From: an uncultured OM43 clade bacterium | GTDB lineage: Bacteria > Pseudomonadota > Gammaproteobacteria > Burkholderiales > Methylophilaceae | DNA length: 45,284 bases | NCBI GenBank assembly: GCA_902558495.1 | Contig: CACEEB010000007.1 | Span: forward strand, 1 to 45,284 | Reading direction: 5' to 3' | Part shown: in pieces, positions 8,514-15,439 of the stretch | How the letters are laid out: each line of letters begins with the position of its first letter | Position numbering within the stretch: position 1 is the first letter of the stretch | The notes under the pieces: model-generated | The model's input: only the letters and a program-made list of their open reading frames with translations | Told to the model about the DNA's origin: nothing | Databases searched by the model: none | Position numbers and translations under genes: made by a program

Positions 8514-8630
8514 AAATATAACCTTTTGAGATAAACGAATTCTTTATACGATTTTTCTGGTCAGTCACTAACACTATACCCTTGAAGTTATTTTCAAAAC
8601 AAGCAATTAAGCAAATGAGCAAACATACAC

Positions 8631-8653
8631 GTAACTTTTTACTTTAATAAAAC
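8631..8653 (+). promoter_or_regulatory. GTAAC box A
   Basis: GTAACTTTTTACTTTA is identical over 16 bases to box B at 8831; AAAAC follows 13 bases after GTAAC. It is 69 bases upstream of the ATG at 8700, in the divergent gap between the caspase operon and the plus-strand genes. GTAA-CTTT-TTAC also makes a small dyad, so an operator is an alternative to a promoter. Confidence 0.5.
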
Positions 8654-8699
8654 CTTTTTAATTTGTAACACATTTTTTTAAATTAAAAGGAGACATCAC

Positions 8700-8825
8700 A
8701 TGCAACTAACTTCGCAAATAAATACACATTCAAGTGAGCATTATCTTTCTATGGATGAAATATTTGAAATACTTTATGGCTTTAATTTTTCCTCATGCCA
8801 AAAATATTTTGAGGAAGAGAATTAA
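8700..8825 (+). CDS. Small hypothetical protein, 41 aa
   Basis: A 41-codon frame with a near-ideal ribosome-binding site (AAGGAG, 8 bases before the ATG). The protein is acidic, with the segment HYLSMDEIFEILYGFNF in the middle and an EEEN end. There is no signal or membrane segment. It lies between GTAAC boxes A and B: box A is upstream of it and box B starts five bases after its stop. No family is recognised. Confidence 0.6.
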   Translation: MQLTSQINTHSSEHYLSMDEIFEILYGFNFSSCQKYFEEEN

Positions 8826-8830
8826 AAAAA

Positions 8831-8854
8831 GTAACTTTTTACTTTATTCAAAAC
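8831..8854 (+). promoter_or_regulatory. GTAAC box B
   Basis: GTAACTTTTTACTTTA then TTC and AAAAC. It is 88 bases upstream of the ATG at 8919, the first gene of a run ending at 11981. Preceded by A, it contains the dyad AGTAA-CTTT-TTACT. A TATAAG sequence at 8857-8862 could be a -10 element, which would make the box an upstream activator site instead. Confidence 0.5.
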
Positions 8855-8918
8855 AATATAAGAGTGCATGACATTTATAAGCAAATTTTTGCTCAACCAA
8901 TTTAAAGGAAAATTTATT

Positions 8919-9101
8919 ATGGGAAAATTTTTAGTTACAGAAATTTTAATTAATGGTGAGGGGAAAGAAATAAAGTTGGAATGGGATTATCACGATCGCT
9001 TTCCAACAGAAAAAGAAAAACAAGCAACCAGAGATTATTTAAAGAATGAGAATATTAAATTCGATATGAAGGGGCAACATGTTCACAAAACACGCACATA
9101 A
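8919..9101 (+). CDS. Small hypothetical protein, 60 aa
   Basis: The start at 8919 is chosen over the ATG at 8868 because it has AAAGGA upstream and leaves room for a promoter at box B. The product (60 aa) begins MGKFLVTEILINGEGKEIKL and reads like a short beta sheet followed by a charged helix. No family is recognised. The 3' end overlaps the next gene by 23 bases, so the two are coupled. Confidence 0.55.
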   Translation: MGKFLVTEILINGEGKEIKLEWDYHDRFPTEKEKQATRDYLKNENIKFDMKGQHVHKTRT

Positions 9102-9393
9102 AAGAGCACAGCAAAGAGTAATCCCCCCTTTAATTGAAGATTTACTCCTTCTTTATGGAGATCATAAGTATGAACCTGGAAATAAAGAAATTTATTTCTT
9201 TTCTAAAAAATCAAAGAAGCGTATGGCGCGTGATTTAGGTGCCCCAATTGTGGGTTGTTTATCTAAATTTTTAAATGTCGCCATGGTTAAAGCTTCAAAT
9301 GATGATGTGGTAACTGTTTTTAAGAGAACTAAAAAAATTAAAAATAAAATAAGGGGAAGAAAATGCCAAAGTCATATAGCAGAGAGTATTTAG
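9079..9393 (+). CDS. DUF4258/RelE-superfamily-like small protein
   Basis: 104 basic residues. The N-terminal HAHKRAQQRVIPPLIEDLL and the late strand DDVVTVFKRTKK follow the pattern of DUF4258-type proteins (H-x2-R-x3-R-x-I at the front, a V-x-T-V strand near the end), which are distant members of the RelE/ParE RNase-like group. It is followed with a 31-base overlap by a helix-turn-helix gene, the order expected of a toxin and an antitoxin/repressor. The family match is from memory of the pattern, so toxin activity is a guess. AAGGGG precedes the ATG by 4-5 bases. Confidence 0.5.
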   Translation: MFTKHAHKRAQQRVIPPLIEDLLLLYGDHKYEPGNKEIYFFSKKSKKRMARDLGAPIVGCLSKFLNVAMVKASNDDVVTVFKRTKKIKNKIRGRKCQSHIAESI

Positions 9394-9701
9394 ACAGATT
9401 AAATAATTTAAAAAATACCGCATGGAATAAACCTGGTATTCAATTAGCAAACGTTTGTGTTAATGCGAATTTACCGGCAACAAATGTAGCAGAGATTTTT
9501 CAGGTATCCCGTATGTCCATTCACAGCTGGTTTCGAGGGAAGTATATTCGGGAAAAAAATGTACGCAAAATTGAAAAATTCATTGGATTGATCAAGCTGG
9601 ATACAGAAATAGGACTTTTACCTGCTTCTAATCCAAGACAGGCAAAGTTGTATTTGGAAAAAAATATAAAAGAACACTTTCTTAATAACTTAGGAGTTTA
9701 A
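9363..9701 (+). CDS. Helix-turn-helix DNA-binding protein
   Basis: 112 residues. The segment LPATNVAEIFQVSRMSIHSW (about 37-56) is a clear helix-turn-helix of the XRE/phage-repressor type, followed by FRGKYIREKNVRKIEKFIG. It overlaps the preceding DUF4258-like gene by 31 bases and is followed after 2 bases by the next gene, so it is part of the same operon. It could be the antitoxin or autorepressor of that unit. AAGGGGAAG sits before the ATG. Confidence 0.65.
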   Translation: MPKSYSREYLDRLNNLKNTAWNKPGIQLANVCVNANLPATNVAEIFQVSRMSIHSWFRGKYIREKNVRKIEKFIGLIKLDTEIGLLPASNPRQAKLYLEKNIKEHFLNNLGV

Positions 9702-9703
9702 AG

Positions 9704-10327
9704 ATGAAACTATTTAACAAAATTTTTAAAAGTAATGCTAAGAATGACATGAATAAAAGTGAAGAACTTATGCTTACTGATGAGCAAGAAATTAATAATT
9801 CTCAGGTGAGCCAAATGAATAATGAAAATATAGATAATTTTCCATTACCTCGCTATGCGCAGTTAACTCCATTGGAGGCACCTGCCATGCAAAAGAGTAT
9901 TTTAAGCCAACCAAAACCCGTTTTTGTTGCATTGATTAATAATGAAGAATTAAAAGAATTTTTTAATAAGAAATACTTTAATCGAGGCCGCCACAATGGC
10001 GCTAATTTTGGTAGTACTGCAATCATGCGGATAGGAAAAAATGCCATTGTTTCTGAATTTAAACAATGCTTGTATCAAATGGATGGTAAAAGAAGATCTA
10101 AAATTACTGAATTAAAAAATCACGCAGCATCCACCAAAGACGCCTTCAAAGAATTTGATGGCGCTTTGAAAGATAAAATCACTTTTCTGGAAGATGAATG
10201 CCAAATTATTCAGCATCAACTTACCAATTGTGAGGAATACCAAGGCTGGGTAGAAGGACCACTTAGAACCTATGAAAGTGGATTTTTACAAGGCCTTGCC
10301 TACGCAACACGCTATCGTTTTAATTAA
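9704..10327 (+). CDS. Hypothetical soluble protein
   Basis: 207 residues, no signal peptide or membrane helix. The first 55 residues are low-complexity, rich in Asn, Glu and Met. The middle and end (about 75-207) are a folded, mostly helical region containing RGRHNGANFGSTAIMRIGKN and a long charged helix (ALKDKITFLEDECQIIQHQL). TTAGGAG lies 8 bases before the ATG. It is probably a partner of the following membrane protein, whose start is 20 bases after its stop. No family is recognised. Confidence 0.6.
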   Translation: MKLFNKIFKSNAKNDMNKSEELMLTDEQEINNSQVSQMNNENIDNFPLPRYAQLTPLEAPAMQKSILSQPKPVFVALINNEELKEFFNKKYFNRGRHNGANFGSTAIMRIGKNAIVSEFKQCLYQMDGKRRSKITELKNHAASTKDAFKEFDGALKDKITFLEDECQIIQHQLTNCEEYQGWVEGPLRTYESGFLQGLAYATRYRFN

Positions 10328-10346
10328 AATTTTTAGGAGAAAGATT

Positions 10347-11531
10347 ATGAGTATATTTAATAAATATCTTTTCACGATGGCAGGTGAAGATAGCAATAAA
10401 ATAAATGATTACCACATTGATACTATTAGACGGACTTCAAACTTTGGTTTATTAATTCATATCCCAATGATTATTTGGTTTTTTATTGGTTACTATTTGA
10501 GTTTTTACCTTTTTGATTCATCCATATTATTTTCTCTGATAGTAGGCATGATATCTGCGGCAATCATTTATGCAATAGATCGCAGTATTATAAATTCTGC
10601 AAAGACTAAACCGTTGACTATAGCACGTTGTATTTTAGGAGTTATTTTTGCAATAGCTGGAGCTTTCCTGGTCGATGTAATGGTATTTGAAAAAGATATT
10701 AATCAATATTTATCAAATCAGGATAAAGAATCTACCCGACTTATATATTCACAAAAGATTACTGATAAAAAAATTGATGTGAATGAAAAGCGCTTAACTT
10801 GGTTAGCAGCGGTGAACAATGCTCATACCGAAGCAGATGGTTCTGGGGGATCACGTAAGGCGAATAAAAAAGAAGTCCAATCACTCATGCAACAACGTTC
10901 AAGTATCGTTAAAGAGTTTGAAAAAAAACGTAAGGGTGTGGTAAAAAACTTTAATCAAGAAATGAAGCGATGTGGTTTTTTATGCTCAGAACAACCCATT
11001 ATTCAAAAAAGAGATAGATCTTTAAATGACTTAGCCATGCAAGAAAAGAAAGCTATCGCATTAATTCATGCCAAAATTGAAGCAATCCAATCTAAATCTA
11101 CCAAAAAATCACCTCGTGGAAGAGGAGAGGTTTGGGAAATTAAGAATATGCATGCCGAAAAAGCAAGACAAGATTATTTGAAAGCTAGTAAAGCATTAGC
11201 TAGCATGGAAGATGAGCTTAATACAAAAATTAAAAGTTCATTGTCTGATACGTCAAATGAAAATGGCCTGATAGCTAAAGTAAAAGCCCTACATATAGTG
11301 GCTTTTGAACAAACAGAATCAATTATTTTTTATATAGTTTTCTTCTTGGTTTTTTTAGCGTTTGAATTAGTCCTGGTTTTGACAAAAGTATTTTCACCTT
11401 TAACTATTGATGATAAAAGGATTGAGCATTTAGCTAGGATGCAAGAAAAGGAAATGCAAGTTGATGAAGAACAATTAATTCAATATCAAAAAATGCTAGC
11501 CGAACAAGATGGCGTGTCTTTTGAGGTATAA
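10347..11531 (+). CDS. DUF4407-like membrane protein with long periplasmic or cytoplasmic coiled coil
   Basis: 394 residues from the ATG with TTAGGAGA upstream; an upstream in-frame start at 10272 would overlap the preceding gene by 56 bases and has no such site. Membrane helices lie at about 34-54, 59-76 and 94-113, and a final one at about 345-369. IYAIDRSIINS after the second helix is typical of DUF4407. Between helices three and four is a 230-residue Lys/Glu-rich coiled coil. DUF4407 proteins are of unknown function and recur in accessory and stress clusters. It is the largest product of the unit behind GTAAC box B. Confidence 0.75.
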   Translation: MSIFNKYLFTMAGEDSNKINDYHIDTIRRTSNFGLLIHIPMIIWFFIGYYLSFYLFDSSILFSLIVGMISAAIIYAIDRSIINSAKTKPLTIARCILGVIFAIAGAFLVDVMVFEKDINQYLSNQDKESTRLIYSQKITDKKIDVNEKRLTWLAAVNNAHTEADGSGGSRKANKKEVQSLMQQRSSIVKEFEKKRKGVVKNFNQEMKRCGFLCSEQPIIQKRDRSLNDLAMQEKKAIALIHAKIEAIQSKSTKKSPRGRGEVWEIKNMHAEKARQDYLKASKALASMEDELNTKIKSSLSDTSNENGLIAKVKALHIVAFEQTESIIFYIVFFLVFLAFELVLVLTKVFSPLTIDDKRIEHLARMQEKEMQVDEEQLIQYQKMLAEQDGVSFEV

Positions 11532-11564
11532 ATTATTACATAATCTTATTAAGGATTTAGAACT

Positions 11565-11981
11565 ATGACTGCACAATTTCAAGAAGAAATATTTATTGAT
11601 GGAGAGTCTCATGGCTTATCAACTGAGCCATTGCAAATGTATCTTGATTCAATGCAAAATCCTCCTGAATTTGATTGGGGCTCAACTGCCTGCTGGAGAG
11701 GTTATATAGGTAGTTGGGCTATCAAAGGTAATAGTCTATATCTTACGGATATTCAATTGCAGTGTGTAAAGGAAGATAATTTTCATTGGCGAATGATGTT
11801 TAATGGAAGGCAAGGTGATATTAAAGCAGAATGGTTTTCTGGTGTTTTAAGAGTACCTCAAGGTGAATTACTAGAATATGTTCATGGAGGATATGGGAGT
11901 CAATACGAAAGAGATTTATTTATTGATATTGAAAAAGGTAATATTATCGATAGAAGGATTGTGCATAATGGAACTGATTAG
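11565..11981 (+). CDS. Conserved hypothetical protein, beta-rich
   Basis: 138 residues, acidic and rich in Trp, Tyr and Gly, with alternating beta-strand pattern: TACWRGYIGSWAIKGNSLYL, then AEWFSGVLRVPQGELLEYVHGGYGS. I have seen this arrangement in a widespread uncharacterised family (the W-R-G-Y...Y-V-H-x-G-Y-G-S pattern), which is often next to toxin or immunity-like genes, but I cannot name it. It is 33 bases after the DUF4407-like gene and is probably the last gene of that unit. AAGGATT precedes the ATG. Confidence 0.6.
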   Translation: MTAQFQEEIFIDGESHGLSTEPLQMYLDSMQNPPEFDWGSTACWRGYIGSWAIKGNSLYLTDIQLQCVKEDNFHWRMMFNGRQGDIKAEWFSGVLRVPQGELLEYVHGGYGSQYERDLFIDIEKGNIIDRRIVHNGTD

Positions 11982-11996
11982 CCTAATAAGTAATAT

Positions 11997-12014
11997 AGAG
12001 GGAGTTATCCCTCT
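11997..12014 (+). terminator. Hairpin at the end of the 8919-11981 unit
   Basis: AGAGGGA, GTTA loop, TCCCTCT: a perfect 7-bp stem 15 bases after the stop at 11981. The T tract is poor, so termination may be partial. Confidence 0.5.
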
Positions 12015-12066
12015 TGTAATGGCAATTTTGTTTACATGGTTTGATTAAAAAAGCATATATTATTTT

Positions 12067-12222
12067 ATGAAAAGATCTATTAAATTAACTCTTATAATTC
12101 TCCCAGTAATCTTATTAACTCTATTTTTTTTATCAAGTTGGGTTATTAGTTCAGCGGGATATAGGTGCGATAGGATTGAGTATGTAGGCTTTCCTCTGAC
12201 TTTACTTGGGTTATTTTGTTAA
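12067..12222 (+). CDS. Small membrane protein, 51 aa
   Basis: A 51-codon frame beginning MKRSIKLTLIILPVILLTLF: a basic start and one long hydrophobic helix (about 5-30), then a short tail with one Cys, and a second weakly hydrophobic end. It may be a signal peptide with a short mature part or a single-pass protein. No good ribosome-binding site is visible, only TATTATTTT, so expression is less certain. Function is unknown. Confidence 0.4.
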   Translation: MKRSIKLTLIILPVILLTLFFLSSWVISSAGYRCDRIEYVGFPLTLLGLFC

Positions 12223-12275
12223 AAAAACAAAGACGGTTGAAATATTTTTCAGTCAGGTTTTCTATATTTAGGCTA

Positions 12276-12323
12276 GTGGAGTTGAGTAGGGATTGAGTAT
12301 ACAGTTTGGTTTTTCAACTCCAC
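12276..12323. repeat. Inverted repeat upstream of the nuclease pair; left copy of an imperfect direct repeat
   Basis: GTGGAGTTGA at 12276-12285 and TCAACTCCAC at 12314-12323 form a perfect 10-bp inverted repeat. The 32 bases 12276-12307 also match 14104-14133 at about 25 positions with one gap, placing a direct-repeat pair around the two nuclease genes. Confidence 0.45.
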
Positions 12324-12365
12324 CCAACATTTGCCCACTTAATTCTCTGGGGGTAGACTAATTAT

Positions 12366-13115
12366 ATGAAAATAATTACATGGAATTGTAATCAAGCACT
12401 TAGAAAAAAATTTCCTTTATTAGAAAAATTTAATGCCGACATTATTGTATGTCAGGAATCAGAAAAATTAGCTAACAACTTCTTCGAAAACTATCATTAC
12501 CAATGGATAGGTAAAAATTCAAATAAAGGTATAGGGATCTTAACTAAAAAATATCCTTGTTCAATAAGTAAAAATTTTAACGAAAAATTTATTTACTATT
12601 TGCCACTAAATTTTCAGAATTTTAATATATTGAATGTATGGACACATACTAAAGCTGACAAACTTGGAGCTGATGCTAATGGAAATATTATTGATGCTCT
12701 TGATTATTATAACGATTGGATAACAACAAAGAAGAAAGCTATCATTATTGGAGATTTTAATAACTCTATTGTATTCGATGAAAAGTATAATTGGGCGCCG
12801 AAATTTGTTGATATAAAGGCATATTTATATAAATTAGGATTTAAGAGTTCATACCATTCATTTTTTAATGAAGAATTCGGTAAAGAAAAAACACCAACTC
12901 TTTTCCATCAAAAAAATTTAACTAAACCTTTTCATATTGATTATGCGTTTATTAAAGGTTTTTGGGTGAAAAGTGTTGAAATTGGTAAGCCAGATGAATG
13001 GCTTGTTGAAAGTGACCATATGCCAATCATAATTGAAATATACTCTGTTATGCTCATAATTAAATGGCTATTTATCATTTTATTAGCCTTAGCTGTATTA
13101 TTAATGTTGATATGA
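12366..13115 (+). CDS. Endonuclease/exonuclease/phosphatase (EEP) family protein with C-terminal membrane helix
   Basis: 249 residues with the EEP (DNase I/exonuclease III-like) motifs in order: TWNCN at 5-9, the metal-binding Glu in VCQE (31), IGDFNNS in the middle, HIDYAF, and SDHMPIIIE near the end. This fold cuts DNA, RNA or phosphoesters using Mg2+. It differs from ordinary members by ending in a strongly hydrophobic helix (about residues 225-249), which would tether the nuclease to the membrane with the enzyme domain inside. The stop overlaps the start of the next gene (ATGA), so the two are coupled. The specific substrate cannot be told. Confidence 0.8.
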   Translation: MKIITWNCNQALRKKFPLLEKFNADIIVCQESEKLANNFFENYHYQWIGKNSNKGIGILTKKYPCSISKNFNEKFIYYLPLNFQNFNILNVWTHTKADKLGADANGNIIDALDYYNDWITTKKKAIIIGDFNNSIVFDEKYNWAPKFVDIKAYLYKLGFKSSYHSFFNEEFGKEKTPTLFHQKNLTKPFHIDYAFIKGFWVKSVEIGKPDEWLVESDHMPIIIEIYSVMLIIKWLFIILLALAVLLMLI

Positions 13116-14065
13116 AAAAATCATTATCTAAATTAAAAAAAATTAACCTCAGAGATATTTGGCCGCATGAAGCATTGGATTTTACAAAATGGCTCGCTGA
13201 GGAAGAAAACCTTGATTTGCTGAGCAATGAGATTGGAATAAGCTTAAAACTTATAGGTACTGAAGTTTCTATAGGTAATTTCAATCTTGATATATTGGCT
13301 GAAGAAGAAAATACAGGTCGTAAAATTATTATTGAAAACCAACTAGAACCAACTAATCATGATCATCTTGGAAAAATTATTACTTACGCTGCAGGAAAAG
13401 ATGCAAAAGTTATTCTATGGATAGTAAGAGACGCAAGAGAGGAGCATAGGCAAGCAATTGAATGGCTTAATAATCATACAGATAATGAAATAGGTTTTTT
13501 TCTTATTAAAATAGAGGCCTTTCAAATTGATAATTCTCCTCCTGCTCCGAAATTTGAATTAATTTGCAAGCCTAATGAGTGGGCTAAAATAACAAAAACA
13601 AATCTTTCTAATAGCCCCGTTAGTAGAACAAAATTACAGCAATTAGATTTTTGGGAAAGTTTCAGAGATTATGTAAGGAGCAAAGATTCCGCTATAAATT
13701 TACGAACTCCGAGTCCTAAACATTGGTACGATGTAAGTATAGGAACATCCGCGGCACATATAGCACTAACAGTAAATACGAAGAATAATCTAATGGCCTG
13801 TGAATTATATATTAATAAAGATAAAGACTTTTATAAGTACCTACAAGAAAGAATAAAAGCAATTGAAAGTGAATTAAATGAATCTCCTAGATTAGTTGAT
13901 GCCAAAATTGCCTCTGCAATAAGGTTGCAAAAAAAAACAAATGGTATTTTTGCTACAGATGAATTAAAAAATAATTTTAAGTGGCTATATGAGAAAACGA
14001 TTTTATTTAAAAAAGTTTTTCCAAAATATATTAATGAATTTAAATCATATAAGAGTAAAAATTGA
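13112..14065 (+). CDS. DUF4268-type PD-(D/E)XK nuclease-like protein
   Basis: 317 residues. The first 100 residues match the restriction-endonuclease-like fold seen in DUF4268 proteins: Asp60 in FNLDILAEE, then IIIENQLEP with Glu75-x-Gln77 taking the E-x-K position, then HDHLGKIITYAAG. The C-terminal half (WYDVSIGTSAAHIALTVNTK...) matches the DUF4268 portion. The start at 13112 gives an ATGA overlap with the EEP gene; a longer frame from 13064 would run far into that gene. Such proteins occur as solitary, restriction-like genes. Direct nuclease activity is likely but not proven, since the Lys of the motif is Gln. Confidence 0.75.
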   Translation: MKKSLSKLKKINLRDIWPHEALDFTKWLAEEENLDLLSNEIGISLKLIGTEVSIGNFNLDILAEEENTGRKIIIENQLEPTNHDHLGKIITYAAGKDAKVILWIVRDAREEHRQAIEWLNNHTDNEIGFFLIKIEAFQIDNSPPAPKFELICKPNEWAKITKTNLSNSPVSRTKLQQLDFWESFRDYVRSKDSAINLRTPSPKHWYDVSIGTSAAHIALTVNTKNNLMACELYINKDKDFYKYLQERIKAIESELNESPRLVDAKIASAIRLQKKTNGIFATDELKNNFKWLYEKTILFKKVFPKYINEFKSYKSKN

Positions 14066-14103
14066 AAAAACTACTCCGATTCTTATTCTTAATACCTAAT
14101 CTG

Positions 14104-14133
14104 GTGGATTTGGGAAGGATTAAGTATAAGATT
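14104..14133 (+). repeat. Right copy of the imperfect direct repeat around the nuclease pair
   Basis: Matches 12276-12307 at about 25 of 32 aligned positions; the best part is GGATTAAGTATA against GGATTGAGTATA. It lies 39 bases after the DUF4268 stop. Confidence 0.4.
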
Positions 14134-14229
14134 TATCAATTAGCATACGCTTTAATTCTCAAAACTCATGATTTTGGCTATTAATTAACTACCATAAAAA
14201 TACTATAATGTACCTTTACGGAGTTGCTT

Positions 14230-14334
14230 ATGGAACGAAGTAAAGCAGTTGAGTGGATAGTAATTCTTTATATTATTGCTTGGCGAGTTATGAGGGTTTA
14301 CGAAGAGAAACAAATCCAACTAGCAGTAAATTAA
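14230..14334 (+). CDS. Small single-pass membrane protein, 34 aa
   Basis: A 34-codon frame with CGGAG 7-8 bases before the ATG. The product has one hydrophobic stretch (VEWIVILYIIAW) followed by a charged tail (RVMRVYEEKQ). Frames this short arise by chance; the ribosome-binding site and clean helix make it plausible, no more. Confidence 0.35.
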   Translation: MERSKAVEWIVILYIIAWRVMRVYEEKQIQLAVN

Positions 14335-14452
14335 TTGTTTGGATAATTGTAAAAGCTCACATAAAAGAGTTTAACTAAAAAGAAAATTAGGTTGATTTAA
14401 GCCAACTTGCTACACCTAGACATTTGTCAAAGTAGCTAAATAGGAGAAAGAC

Positions 14453-14632
14453 ATGTCACCAAAAGAAGTCAGGAAAAACCTACACCATCAAATTTGGTAT
14501 TCTTTAACCAATCAAGAAGAAAAAGAAATAGAAGAAAATAAAAAATATGAGCTATCCCAAAAAGAAATAGATAGTCGTATGAAAAGTTATACAAAATGGA
14601 AGATTAAATATTTGCGTGAGTTTCTCAGTTAG
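14453..14632 (+). CDS. Small charged protein, 59 aa
   Basis: A 59-codon frame with a strong ribosome-binding site (TAGGAGAAAGAC before the ATG). The protein is highly charged and helical, with KEIEENKKYELSQKEIDSRM in the middle. It is convergent with the HEPN gene on the other strand, their 3' ends overlapping by 8 bases. It could be a small regulator or antitoxin, but nothing in the sequence shows that. Confidence 0.55.
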   Translation: MSPKEVRKNLHHQIWYSLTNQEEKEIEENKKYELSQKEIDSRMKSYTKWKIKYLREFLS

Positions 14633-15260
14633 TTGGTGGGTAGGCTAATATTCCCCAGTTATCATTAGAATTTTCCATCATAATACTTAATATAGCTGGG
14701 AGAAAATAGCTTAATAAGTTAGCCCCATCTTTAACTTGTTGTCGATTTAGCTTTCCTTGCCATGTAGAGCCGCCATGAAATATTTGATTTCTTAAAACAT
14801 ATAACCGTTTAAACAAAATTGTTAGGATATAAATTGTTTCATTTCTATCCCGTAAAGCATCTTGCACCTCTCTTTTCTCATTTTTAAGCTTTGTCTCCCA
14901 ATCGTCTTTTCCCTCCCAGAAAGAGGTAAGAATAAATTCATTACTTAAGATACTTCTTACTTCATGAGAAAATCTTTCGTAGATAATATTATGTATTTCA
15001 TTTTGACCGTTTTTCAATAAGGCTTTAAAGAAATCTGAGCGTAACTCTTCGTCTCCTTGGTTTTTTAATCCATCCATATGGATGGAATAGGCACTATTTA
15101 AAGATATCCATAGAAAAATAAATTTTGCATCTATGTCTTTAGTCTCTTTCTCTGACCTGTTTAACCAACTTAATGATCGATGAATGCGGATTGAAAAGTT
15201 ATCTTCATAACCATCCCTAAGTGCTCTATGCTTCTGTTTAAGATCCTTAAATTTATACAT
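14625..15260 (-). CDS. HEPN-domain protein
   Basis: 211 residues, helical throughout. The segment LYVLRNQIFHGGSTWQGKLN has Arg157-x4-His162, the RX4-6H motif of HEPN RNases found in toxins, abortive-infection proteins and CRISPR-linked nucleases. The surrounding motifs (FIFLWISLNSAYS near 48-60, FWEGKDDW near 114-121, NRQQVKDGANLLSYFLPAI, and the WGILAYPP end) belong to a widespread uncharacterised family that I recognise but cannot name. The gene stands alone on the minus strand among plus-strand genes. RNase activity is inferred from the motif only. Confidence 0.75.
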   Translation of the reverse strand: MYKFKDLKQKHRALRDGYEDNFSIRIHRSLSWLNRSEKETKDIDAKFIFLWISLNSAYSIHMDGLKNQGDEELRSDFFKALLKNGQNEIHNIIYERFSHEVRSILSNEFILTSFWEGKDDWETKLKNEKREVQDALRDRNETIYILTILFKRLYVLRNQIFHGGSTWQGKLNRQQVKDGANLLSYFLPAILSIMMENSNDNWGILAYPPTN

Positions 15261-15353
15261 AAAAGCTTACCCTCACTAAAGATGAAATGGCTTAGTTAAC
15301 AGGTTTAAGCTAACTTTTTCCAAATTCAGTCACAACTTAAAGCGATCGCTATC

Positions 15354-15370
15354 CTGTCAAAATGACAGGG
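15354..15370. promoter_or_regulatory. Inverted repeat, candidate operator
   Basis: CCTGTCA, AAA, TGACAGG: a perfect 7-bp dyad in the gap between the divergent HEPN gene and the Cas4-like gene, about 70-86 bases upstream of the latter's ATG. The nearby 10-base palindrome AGCGATCGCT (15342-15351) is also in this gap. A regulator binding site for either gene is plausible. Confidence 0.45.
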
Positions 15371-15439
15371 ATCTATTTTAAGTATATATATTTTTCGTTT
15401 ATTCTATAATTTTTATTTAACAATGGTTAATATTTAGAT

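Noticed and set aside
11968-12048. 26-codon frame with a hydrophobic stretch after the 11565-11981 gene
   Set aside because: It overlaps the preceding gene, has no ribosome-binding site and contains the 7-bp hairpin at 11997-12014; probably chance.
3955-15330. Further GTAAC-box-like strings (GTTAACTTTTTTTT at 3955, GCTAACTTTTTCC at about 15309)
   Set aside because: One is inside a coding region and both lack the exact GTAAC; in AT-rich DNA near matches like these are expected.
15340-15352. AGCGATCGCT palindrome as a cyanobacterial HIP1-like signal
   Set aside because: A single copy with GCGATCGC; chance in the intergenic region is enough explanation.
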